Source of the DNA: Heliopora coerulea
Taxonomy: Eukaryota; Cnidaria; Anthozoa; Scleralcyonacea; Helioporidae
DNA length: 64,000 bases
Assembly: GCA_030142905.1 (NCBI GenBank)
Contig: JASJOG010000178.1
Location: 434,001-498,000 of the forward strand
Reading direction: 5' to 3'
Position 1 is the stretch's first letter; each line of letters opens with the position of its first letter. Made by a program: the position numbers and the translations under genes. Below, in pieces: positions 14,308 through 26,300 of this stretch. The notes beneath the pieces were generated by a model. That model ran no database searches and had not been told where the DNA came from. It was given only the letters and a program-made list of their open reading frames with translations.

Positions 14308-17300
14308 ACATCATTTTTACAAATGATGTAATGTTACTCATATTTTCAAAGATCATTCACAACAGTTCTTATTACATATTCTTACCAGGTCATCCCTGAT
14401 TTTACTTCACTGTTTTTATCGTTGTCAAATTTAGCTCAACGAGAAAAAAACTACAATCACACAGTTCAAGTTTCTTCTTCCAGCATCACATCCCAACAGG
14501 TAAACTCACCTCTGCTTTCTTGAATCTATAAGAAAGACAGGAAAACTGAAGAAAATCCGTAAGTATATCTGACCAAATTTGGGCAACATGATCAGTCACG
14601 TGGAGTACAGGGTAATTAACCATGCCGAGGTGTCTAACCGTGGTGCTCAGTGGCTCCGATACCTTGCCCTTACTACTCCTACTGATGTTTGTCCAAAGTG
14701 TGGGCCATAACATTTGGTCTGCACTTTGTAGACTTTGCCAGGCCGCAGAAAACAAAGCTCCTTTCATGATAGCATACAAAGTATGCGTTACATTTAATAA
14801 AGTTTTTACTGGCACACATTGCGTTTTTTTTCTTTGTTTTCTTTTGTCTCAGACATCCACGGACTCATCCAGCGTCAAGCAAGAGCCATCATTTGAAAGG
14901 ATTATCAATGACTCGCGTAAGTTAGGATGGTCATAATTATGACTGATGATGACAATGATAATGATTATTATTATGATCATTATTATTATGATTATGATTA
15001 TTATTCTAATGATTATAATCATAATTATAATTATGATAGTGATTTTTATTGTGATCATTATTATAATGATTATTATTCTAATTATTATAATAAGTATAAT
15101 TATGATGATTATTATAACTATGATGATTATTATAATTACGATAATTATTATAATTATTATAATGATTATGATTATGGTAATCATTATGTTCATGATTGTC
15201 ATTATCATTATTTTGACAATGAATTATTACAATATCCCTAACTTACCGTCAAGATTATCTTGATAACAAAATCCATCAACTACTTTTGAGGAGCAGTTTT
15301 AAACTTTTCTTCTTTCTTGTTTAAAAGGTGCGCAGCCTAAGTGAAGACTTGCATGAACTGGCCTCCTATACCACCATAAGTGACCCATGTGAACGCACTG
15401 GTCTTATGGCTGCATTTAGAACGTTAGAAGATTTTCAAAAGTATGTTAAAACCTCGATGTCCAATGACTACGTGACGCAGCCACCTGTAATATATAATTT
15501 TATAACGCATCCTACGCACGCTACGATTGAAAGAGCCTTATTTTTTCTCGGAGTATAGAGACATACTGACGTCATTTTCATTTGTATTAGAGTCCAGAGT
15601 AATGAATAGCTTCACAAAAACTCAAAACACTTTGGTTATTTTATAAAACAAATAGAAAATACCTTTCGTTTCATCTGTACTGTGCTAGAGAAATTCTAAT
15701 GATGCCATTTCAACCGGAAAAACACCTAAAAACACTTGATTTGGCCTCGTGTTTCCACTAGGCATTGTTGTAGCTATTATATTACTGCTGCTACTGCAGT
15801 AGTCACTAAAACGACTTTTTCTTGTCCTCTGGGCTTAAAGCAACATTTTGTGTATTATACTTTATTAACGACTGGTTGTTCACCAAAACCAATTCTTCTC
15901 ACTTTTTCCAATAAGGAATTTCTCAAAAATCATGTCACGGTTTGAAAGCCGTGAAAAAATGCAACACAGTAGCAGTTTTCCTGGAAATGAGATTGCTCCA
16001 AAGCCCGCGGTTCCTAAACGCAACGTGTCCCTGTCTGCATCGGCCAGTGGAGCTTCACTTGAAACTTTGTGGGAAAAAGCGGACCACGAAGAATCCAAAA
16101 AGGTAATTCAGGGCTTAGCTGGTTGTAGTTTATGTAAGGGAAGTTTAAAATTCTTGAGGCGTAGCTGAAGATTTTCGTCGATAGTGTCAGTGTGATCAAT
16201 GTCAATAGAAGCCTTAAGATCTACGACGTCAACTTGATCGACGACGACCTTTAAAATTTCGCCATTTAAAGAAACCACGGTTTATTGACCACCGTGCTTG
16301 ATACTTGAGGCTTGTTTTATGACTTCCAAAATGCTCCAGTTCTTCTAAAACGACTGTAGTCTCTGGTTGAATTCAATCTTAAGTAACAGCTTTACTTCAC
16401 TGCGCGAGTTGGCGTCGTCTTTAAGACGAGAAAATGATCTGGGTAACGTTGTACGCGGAACGACGACGGTCTTGAGAATGCACTGGAGAATAAAAATTAT
16501 TCATTCTCTTTATTTTGCACGAATTCTTTTGTTTAAAGGACATTGTCGTTGAAGTTGACGTTGTAGATTTTAAGGTTCCTGGTGTTAGGGAGATAGGAGC
16601 CGGCCCCGAAAGAACCTGCATGTGCGTCTGCGTCAGCAATACTGTTGTTGAAGTAAATGGTTTGAACTTGGGAGAATCGTGACATGTTTGTGGAAGTTGA
16701 TCGTCCAGGTTAGTGTAGTCTTGAGAAAGACTGTCGAAACGTCAGTCACTTCCACCAACAGTCTTTCTCAAGACTACACTAACCTGGCCGATCAACTTCC
16801 ACAAACATGTCAGCAATACTGTTGTTTTCACTTTTCTGTATCAATGCCGATTCTTGTATTAGTGGCGGTTGCAGAGTCAATGTCAAGGTCACTGTCTGTG
16901 TCAGGGTCAGTGCTGGTGCCCGTACCCTTTTTTAGTTCCACCACACTTGTCAGTATCTCAGCTCTTCTGAATGCGAGTGCCCTTGTCATTGTTTATGTCA
17001 GTGTCGTTATCCTAGTTAATTTCAGCGTCAGTGGTCCATGGCAAGTGGCCGACATGAATTGGAGTGTGCATGTCATTGTGCCAAGGGTCAGGGCCAAGTG
17101 TCGTTGTCAACTTATCAATGTCATTGTTACTGTCCTTTATAATGTGTGTTGGTGTCGGCGTCAATAACGGCCACTGGTCAGCGGCCAGTGCCACGGCCAG
17201 TCTGAGTGTCAATATTCATTTTCAGTGTTGGTGTCAATGACAATTTTTTGTGTTGGTGACAGTACCGATGATTTGTTTGAAACTCAGAGTAACCTTTGCA

Positions 17301-20300
17301 TCGTTTCTATTGTTGTATGCTTTTTGTCTTTAGAAAACTCCCGATAACGAAGAGCCCATGCACATTGTAAATATCGCCCTAACAAAGAGTGGAGTCTCTA
17401 CGAACATGAAAGACTGCAGTGCAAAGCTGCAGTCATTTTTGGAGAGCAAGGTAGGAGGGAGGGAGCGCAAAGCTAATGCAATTGACTGAACCTTAAAGGA
17501 AACTATCAACTATTGAATGACGAAACTGGTGAAAGTGATCGTCATTAAGGTAAAAAGATGGGCTTAGTTTGAGGAAATGATTGAATAAAAAAGGATATAT
17601 CTGATGTTTTAAGTATTAGTTCTTTATGAACAAGGCATGATGATCGTAATGTGACAAAACTTTCACATGAAAAAAGATATGACCGAAGTTTTGAGTGATA
17701 GCTCAACATCAAAGTAAGTGAGGAATGTAAAGCGAGGTAGCTCTCGAGTGAAGAAATGCTAAACTGACGTTTGAAAGCAGAGTTGTTTATTAAAGGCATG
17801 CTGAATGTGAAGTTGCGAAACTGCCAAATGAGGAAAGACGTAACTGAACGAGGTGAGGTTCTTTTTGGTCTTGAAGCATGGTGCCCTCTTTACACTAACT
17901 CGTGAAACCTTTTTTACAGAGAGCTATCCTTACTGACAAGGGAATTCGTCGTATTACTTTCCTGGTGACAGATTGTAAAGTGAGTTTCATCAGTATTTTA
18001 ATAAAGGATTTAGAGAGATTAAAACATCATTTTGACGTAAAGTTTTCAAACTCATTGATAAATCGTTAGGAAGAAGGAAAGGAAAATCATAACCGAGAAG
18101 TGTTTTGACACAATGATCAAGCATTTCCAAAAATTAAGTCAGTTTTCTGTTTGGTCTCTCGATCAAATACCTTCCAGAGCGTTTGTAAAAACTTGGTTTC
18201 GTCTCGTTTTTCAAACACTCTTCCTGGGGTTTGATTCCGGAGTCAAACACTGTCCTTTGTGGTTGACGTATTAGGCAAAGGCGCCTTCACAATACAAACA
18301 AAAGATTATAAACACGAGTTGGCATACTCCAAAAAGTTGGCAAACTCGTGTTTGTTTCAAAATCATCCTCAGGGTGACATGAGAATACTTCATTAATTAA
18401 CCTGCACTGGTAAAGTCAACTAGAAGAGTTGACCAGAGCGGGAATTCGAACTCGCATCTTCTGGTTTTCGGACCGCTGCTCTACCAATCGAGCTATCGTG
18501 TCGACTGGGAACCGTATGCTAGTTTTATCCACTTTAAGTGCACGCGAGATTCTCGCGTGCACTTAACGCTCGATAAAACGAGCATACTGTTCCCAGTCGA
18601 CTCAATAGCTCAATTGGTAGAGCAGCGGTCCAAAAACCCGAGGATGGGGGTTCGAATTCCGCTCTGGTAAACTTTTCTAGTTGACTATATCAGCGTAGGT
18701 TAATTGATGAAATATTTTCTTCATGGTGGTTTGACAACACATTCACCGGTCACATTCAAGTGAGTTTCCCAACATGAAAAAAATGTCGTAACAGGTACCA
18801 AAACCTTCTTTAAACAGAGAACTAATACAGCTAGCCATAAAGTCTGGCATTGTCCAGAGCCATGTCTTAATCGTCGTTTCAGTCTATGAAGTGGACGTGA
18901 AAGTGGCTGTATGCATAAATGTTTTTGAGTGTACCTGCGACAAAAATGGCAAATCTCACAGTTAAACTTCTACCTGTTGTTAGTCTATATTCCACATGGC
19001 CAGAACAGCAGAAATATGGCTAATTGTTCTTTTGTGCTTAACTTTGATTTTATAGGGAAGTTCTCCTTGGTACTTTACTTACAGAGCAACAGGAAACGTA
19101 AGTTTATCCTCTGACCTTGAGCAGTCTGTCTCAATGTTTACTTGACTCTTCACTTTCTGTTTATTGACCTAGTGTCTTCAAGATGATTTTGATACCATAG
19201 CAGTTGTGATGATAGTGGTAATAGTACAATGCTAATGTTTATTGGTAATAGCAGTGTTGGTTATAATGGTGGTTTTATAATACTTAGTTTTCTGAGGACG
19301 CTATTTATCGTCACCTGGAGCCAGCTCTTGCCTTCCAACTGGAGCTCAATCGACTGAGGAATTTTGACCTTGAGTCAGTCCCTACGACAAATCACAGTAT
19401 CCACTTATACTTCGCCTCGGCCAAAAAGGTTTGTGTCCAGTAAAGATTTGAAATAAATAAAGATGAGTGCCATAGTTGAAATTTTTTTTCTTCACTGGTT
19501 AAAATTATTCAAAGAAGCACAGTGTTCGACCAAAATCACTAAATATTGGACTTGTTAATCTTCTTCAAACAGTGCTGAAAACTTAAGAGCAAGCAATCCA
19601 GTAAATTTGCTCTCATTCAATGTCTGCCGCACCCGAGACACCACTAAGACTGCTTAAGCGTTGAACTTGAATCGGAGTGGACAAAAGCTGTGTTTTGTCT
19701 ATTTTGTGAATGAGTGGTAAATCTGAAGAAGCACAAATACACTGAATTTAGTTTTGTTCTTTTTAATTAAAGAACTTGGAGTTTGTTTCATGCAGTTAGG
19801 ACTATGGGCAAACTTTTCTCTACCATGTACAATGAATAACTAGTTTATGTTATTTCCAGTGCTTTCCGGTACTTGGTTTTATTAGGTGATACACCACCGT
19901 CTCAAAAGTGTAGTGATAGCGCCGTGCGTTACACCATTTGCTGTTGTTTGGTTTTGTTTAGGTTTCTGCCAATGTCGAGGTTACAGATCACAGGTTTTTT
20001 GTGAGGACTATAGTGCGTCACGCTGACTTCGTTTCTAAGGTTGGTGTACGAGCACTCCTCAAAAGTAAACCCCGGAATAGTGAACCCCTATTCAATTCAA
20101 TTCAATTCAACAACTTTTATTTCATGAGGGTGGCACTTAATAGCCGTAGGCTAATAAACTTGTGGCCCTCAGAATCAATATACAATATAGTACAAACAAT
20201 TACAATAAAACTAGATAAAAAATTATACTATATACTAAAATGATCTAAATGCTCTTGTTCTTTCAAAATCTTATTCCACATATATTACAATTACGCCCCT

Positions 20301-23300
20301 ATTCCCCCAAAATCAGCCCACGGACTGATTCCAACTCGTCCCCAAGCTCGTCATTGATCCATCTTATGTGTATAAATCTTGTCCTTGTGTACTCGAGCAG
20401 ACAGTATTCCGGGAGAAAATACGTGTTAACGTATTTAGTAATTCAGCTCCTGTCAAACTAATATTAGTTGCATGAGATTGTGACAGAATTTTTTGCTAGT
20501 CCATTATGAAGAGTTCCGCATGGGTCTTCACTTGTGGATACATGCACATGTTGTTCTCGCGAGTTTAATATGCGTTCTACATTTGACCACGTTAGAATTT
20601 GCAGAGAGATGAAAATTTTATTCCCGTATTTCAGTTGTGCCTGAGTTGTAACTAAGAGTGCTTTTGATTTTCCTCGTTAGCTTATGGTCTCCTCGTTTTT
20701 CTCTGTTTACTTACAGGAGGCTTCCTTCGAATACTTGGAAAAAGAGAGCGAAATTCAATGTCTGGAAACTTTGGATCAATTAGAAATTGCATTTGAACAA
20801 TCGGTCGGTTTATTAATGTATTTCTGTACTAGTTATTGTTTTCCGTTTTTGGTGTTGTTTTTTGATATTTGTTGTTCTTGATCGTAATGATGTTCTAGTC
20901 GTTCAATGTTATCTACTGTTTGTCGCTTGCTGCTTTCTGTTGTCTCTTGTATTCTGCTTGTTGTTTGCTCGTCATGTTAATTATTGTAAGTGGCTCGTTG
21001 TGGATTGTTTGATTTTTTGTATATTTTTTCTTGTTGATTGTCGTCATTGTTATTTTTATTTTTGTTGATCTTGTTATTGTCGTTGTTCTTGTTGTTGTTG
21101 GTGGTGGTTAGAGAACTTAGTGTCGTTTCTATTATTGGTCCTAATATGATCCTTGCCTTTCTGTTTCTGTTGCTATTTGTCTTTATTCTTTCGCAGTCAG
21201 TCGTCCTTCGTTACTTAGTTAATGTTATAACATATATATTGCAGCCCAAGAGGACAGATTGCAACCACCTCTTTCTCAATTTTGTTCCATGTATTGTGAT
21301 CGAACCTCACAGGGTAAGCTGACTAAAGCGTAATTTCTTTTTCGATGGACATGTCGACGACAAAAAATCGTTAAGACGGCCAAAACAGATGTCCGCATTG
21401 GTAGGAAACGAGGATGGTCTGTGTCGTCGTCCGCCTGCCGAACACTGGTACTCCGCACCTTGTTTGAAGTATTGGGGGTGCTGTCATCTTACAGTTTAGT
21501 AATGTGATAATGTCGCACCACACTTGTTTTTACAAACGTAAATTGGAGTTAACTTCTCGGTTTACTAAAAGTGCGTTCTTATCGACCAATTCTGACAATT
21601 CTTATTTCGAAATTCGGAAACAAAATCCTGTCGTATCGGAGTATAAGGATTGAATATTTGTTTCGTGCATTCTGCACGCCAAAGAAGAACAGGCAGAACA
21701 CTATTCAACGATCCGTCCATTCTCTGCGTGGAATGAGTCTCATAAGAACACAGTCCACCGTGTGAGAAAAAGATGGCGGCTTGTACATTATATCATGATT
21801 CTTCGCGAACCTAAATGATTGAAAATAACATGAAATGTTACTACGGAAGATAACAGCTTCGTTCTTGCAAATTTTAATATCTTGCGAACTTTATCATTTG
21901 GTCGTTTTGCAAGATATGGAGTTCTCTGTGCCCAAATATCATGGTGAAAATTTACAAGCCTCCGTCATTTCGACTAAGGTGGGTTACCGTTCATTTCCTG
22001 TGTCGTTATCTCACGGAACTGTCATAAAAAACGCTCCCGAGTATTTTTGAAGGTTAGTTACCCTGCATAACAATGTTTTAATCCTGTTTTAGATTGAAGA
22101 GAGCATCCGTTCCATTGTTGTTCGTTATGGCAAACGGTTGTGGCGACTGAGGGTGTTGCAAGCGGAGATGAAAATGAAAATAAGGTTTGTTATTTAATTT
22201 CTTACAATATATTTGACACAATTTTCGACCAAGATGACGCAGTATGATTGGCAACCTCGTAGGGATGATCGGTATGAGAAATATCCGATGTGAGTCTCCC
22301 GGTGGAAGCATACCGATATAATCGGTGCACCCTTTTCTCGTAAACTCGTGTTTTATGGGATTCAGAGAACCATAAAAAACCCCCCCAAACTTATAACCTT
22401 AACGAGGGTTACCAGTTTCTGTTACTGATTTTGACTTTATATCTTTCTGAGAATGTTAATCAAATACTTTGATAGAAAAAGTTGGTCAGGGCAGATCACA
22501 AGTTTCTCGTCAAGACAATCTTTACTTGTTAAATTGACGAGCGCATTGATGTCTGACGAAAATTTTGCGGCGGCGTTTTGTTGCTTTAGCAGAAAAAAAA
22601 TTATTTCCAACGCAAATACTTCCTCAAGTGGGCCACAGTGTCGATTAAAAAGTATTCATTATTGTCTAATCCAAACTCCTGGAAAGACGAGTAAGTAATT
22701 GATACAATATGAGCGACCGATCTGTATGCGATTTACCAGGCAAGTCGTAGTAAATCCCATACAGATCGGACGCGAATATTGTATCTTTCTTAAAATACGA
22801 ATACATTTAAATGGCCATGTTTACCTGTTATTTTGAAGTTTCGGTAAATTTTAACGTAGAAAATCGAAGGGAAAAGTTCATAATTTTAATTAGTATTCTC
22901 TATCCGATTTACAGAATACTAATTAGGAGCCAAAATTTTTTGTGTTTTCTTCGTGAGTTATTAATGAGTTTTTTAAATGTCTTATGAAATTCACGACCTA
23001 TTACGCTAATTCGCGAAGAAAGTTTGGAAATTTATCTTTCGTAAGCCGAAAAAATTCAATTACTTCACGTATAAAGGCATTGTATTTTCCTCATGAAGTT
23101 TTAATGAATTTTATAAGTATATAAACCAGCTGTATTATGGCTTTCGTTCCTTTGTTGTGTTTGTTTTCTCAGTCTTGGCCGTTGTGTTGTACCTCAGGTT
23201 GACACCGAACGGAAAGAAAATTCCGCTGCGGGTACTTTTGTCGAACGAGTCTGGTTACTATCTTGACATTAGTATCTACAGAGAGGTTGAAGATCCAAGA

Positions 23301-26300
23301 ACAGGACAGGTAAGCCGTGATGAGACAACGTACCAAAGGTAATCGGTATGTGACAGTGAACGAGAGAAAAGAAGAGAACTCACTGAAAGTCAAAAAAAAA
23401 AAAATAAAAAAAAAATAAAACTTTTTGAGATGTACTGACGTGTTTTAAACGACGTATCCGGGCACTCGTCTCTTCCTGCAGTGACACTGCATGGACAGAG
23501 GAGGACTCTTGATGATCTTTTTGAGGGGATTGTTCAAATGTGACTGACTAGATCTCCAATCGTTTTCATTTCATTATGATTAATATCCAGTCATTACGTT
23601 CTTTCTAGATAATTTTTGAGTCGTATGGGATCAAGCAAGGTCCTATGCACGGACTGTTGGTTAATACGCCTTATGTAACGAAGGACCGTCTCCAGGTAAG
23701 AACGAAATATGCCATGAAGTAAATGGTTCGAACCCGGGAGAATTGGTACGTGTTGGTGATGGTGCAGCGTCCAGGTTAGGGTAGTCTTGAGAAAGACCGT
23801 TGGTGACTGATATTTTGATGGCCTCAACGGCGGTTATCTTCTCTTCTTCGACTATGAAGAAGACCACCGCTGAGGCCGTCGAAACGTCAGTCGCCAACAA
23901 TCTTTCTCAAGACTATACTAACCTGGACGGTCTACCATTTTCGTCATGTACGGAAATATCTGTGTTCGAATGAGAGGTGTGGACTTTATTTAATTAGCAG
24001 TTCCATTCGGTGGCGTAGGGTAATGATAAAATGTAAAACAAAAATAGACGCAAAATCAGGTGGTGGTTTTTTTTCTTCTTGATGTAGCTCAAGCGATTTT
24101 CAGCGCAAAATCTTGGAACAACATATGTTTACGATATTCCAGAGCTGTTTAAACAGGTAAACAAGTCTATCGTACTAGTGGAACGGTGAGAAGTAAACTG
24201 TCGTGTTTCCCCTTCAAGAACAGTAGCTTAATTGTTACTGATACACTTGTTTTGCTACACTTGTTTTGGTCTGCGCTGATACTTGACCCATGCATATGAA
24301 ATGAACCTCATGTGACCTCCAGGAGGAACAGTTCAGAATAAAACATACATTATTTCCTGTCATTGTTAATAGTTGGCATATATTCCAAACGCATGTATAT
24401 ATTCCTCTGAAGATGTCGCAAGACTAGCGACGAAACGTCAGTAAAACAGATTTCTGTTTTTATTAAAGTCTCCGTTATTATGGGTCTTTTTAAAACTTTA
24501 TGCTGGGCGCTAATATTCTTAACCAAACCAAAAAACGTCCTTTTGTAGCTTAATGTTCAAGTTAGAACAAGATAGGACTGAGACAACGTGCGGAGATATC
24601 TCGACTCTATTTCAAAGTCATTGTCAAATCAACTGATCAGAAAACAAACCCAAATCTGTGTAGACATGCCTGGGATGATGTCATCACCAATTAACAGCTA
24701 ATTAACTAAGATGGCAAGTTCTGACAAGAAATGGAGACATGCAATATATCATATGACATTAAGAATAAAATGATAGTTCTTTTCTGGTTTTTAAACCAGT
24801 TTTCGTCTCAGGCTAATCTTGTTTAATTTTGGGATTATTAGATTTACGATAGATAAAAATCTTATAGTCTTTGAAGATAAGGTTCCTCAGACAAGATGTA
24901 TCCTAAGATTCAGCAGAACTTTGACCCTTTCGGTGTTTTATACGTAAAAAATATAGCACGACAATTATCGTCGACGTTGGTTTAATCGTGTACGCTTCAA
25001 CGTCCTTCTAGGCTGTCCTGAGGTACTGGAAACAATGGTCGAAACAACACGGCGAAGATATCAACTTGAAAAGAGATGTGGTAACTGTCCTCTGCATTTG
25101 TTTTCCTCATTCTCATTTCGTTCGTGGTCTTTTTTGGAAAAGAGTAAAAGATGGTAAAATCCACCATTAGCCTGGAATGTCATATTGCCATTTGTTTATT
25201 ATTTCATTAAACGACATTTATCTGAATACGTCCACATACAACTTTGACGTGCTGTAGTTTAAAGGACGATGGATTAAGGAGAAAACTGTAATACCATGTC
25301 ACTGTTGAACAGCACTAAGGAAACTGCTTTCCTGAAGGAAGTAGAGAAAATTCAAACGAAGTACCCCACCAAAAAAACGAGAGAACAAGGCACTGACATT
25401 TCGAGCGGACCTCTTCATCACTCATTCCTTTCAATTTCAATACGTTCCTGAAGCTTTTATTTTTGCAGACCGAGCGAAAAAGAAATAATGTTTCGGCTAA
25501 GATCACCCTAGTACAGTTGGGCCTCATAAGTTTGCGCTATTCTGGGACTTCTGGGACTTTTGGGATATATCGGGAATCCTGGACAGTTTCATTTTCTTCG
25601 AAAGTTACCTACTATCAAGGCAGCCGAATTACTCCCAACTTTCCTCAGAAGGCTCAGATTATGGTTCAGTTCGAACGTGATGTGTTTTAACAGGTTGAAG
25701 CAAGCGAACTTGTGTTGGGTGGGGATGGTCAACTTCATATCAAGAACCGATTAGCTGGCGAAAATAATGTAAGTTCTCGGAACTGAGTGAGTTTGTGTGT
25801 GACCAATGTGGGTGGTAGTCTGGTGATTCCGCCATATTTAATCCGCATTTTGTGGCGAAGGTTACATAGCGATTCCGGATCCATGATCATCTGATACTTG
25901 GTATTAGTTGACGTGATCGAACACAGCTTTTTCCTGATCATCTAGAGTGCACTGTTTTGCAATATTACCAGCTGTGTTAAAGGCTAAGTATGGTCTCGAT
26001 TGAGGAGATTTGATAGGGGGAATTGTTGTATATCGGGCTAGCGGTCGCTGGAGGTGGTAGCCCACTAGAGGTGTGGTCACTCAGGGAGGTTGATCTGTTC
26101 TTAACAATCGGACTATAACTTTAACGACCGTCCTCAGTCGTCATACGTAAGTTGACTGATTTTATACAAGATCAATGTTTGTGTCATATTTACGTATAAT
26201 TTACTGATATCTTGTCTTTTAGATCGGTATGGTGGCTTGGCGAATGGCTCTAATTACTCCTGAGTACCCAGAGGGAAGAGAGGTATCGAAATTATTTGCC

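Larger units (their letters stand above)
12729..14434 (+). other. ACC intron with GC-AG borders
   Basis: The upstream exon ends TTA CAA CAT GAG CAG and the next starts CTC AAC GAG, matching the ACC order LQHEQ-L. The donor reads CAG|GCTAGT and the acceptor TTTAG. If unspliced, the frame meets TAA at 12750-12752. A GT at 12733 is available but would break the ACC frame. The intron houses a MITE, Penelope relics and (TA)n tracts. Confidence 0.75.
6094..24156 (+). other. ACC segment: central domain
   Basis: Exons 6094-6162, 6424-6570, 6936-7055, 7480-7580, 8149-8237, 9013-9140, 9994-10104, 10640-10750, 11979-12068, 12672-12728, 14435-14499, 14853-14916, 15328-15440, 15916-16102, 17334-17450, 17920-17979, 19056-19097, 19288-19428, 19962-20039, 20717-20803, 21245-21313, 22093-22184, 23198-23309, 23609-23695, 24088-24156. 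Recognisable blocks include [88 protein letters not shown] and [17 protein letters not shown]. This eukaryote-specific domain positions BC and CT and carries regulatory contacts. The 187-nt exon at 15916 is Ser-rich and longer than the vertebrate equivalent. The junction 12728/14435 uses GC-AG. Confidence 0.93.

Noticed and set aside
14849..15263. Poly-Ile and Tyr/Asp frames
   Set aside because: Pure ATT/ATG low-complexity intron DNA.
14927..15558. Alternative frame through ACC exons 14435-14916 (ending in INDSR) via the GT donor at 12733
   Set aside because: It is open for some distance but soon meets TGA and loses all ACC similarity, whereas the GC-AG choice preserves both.
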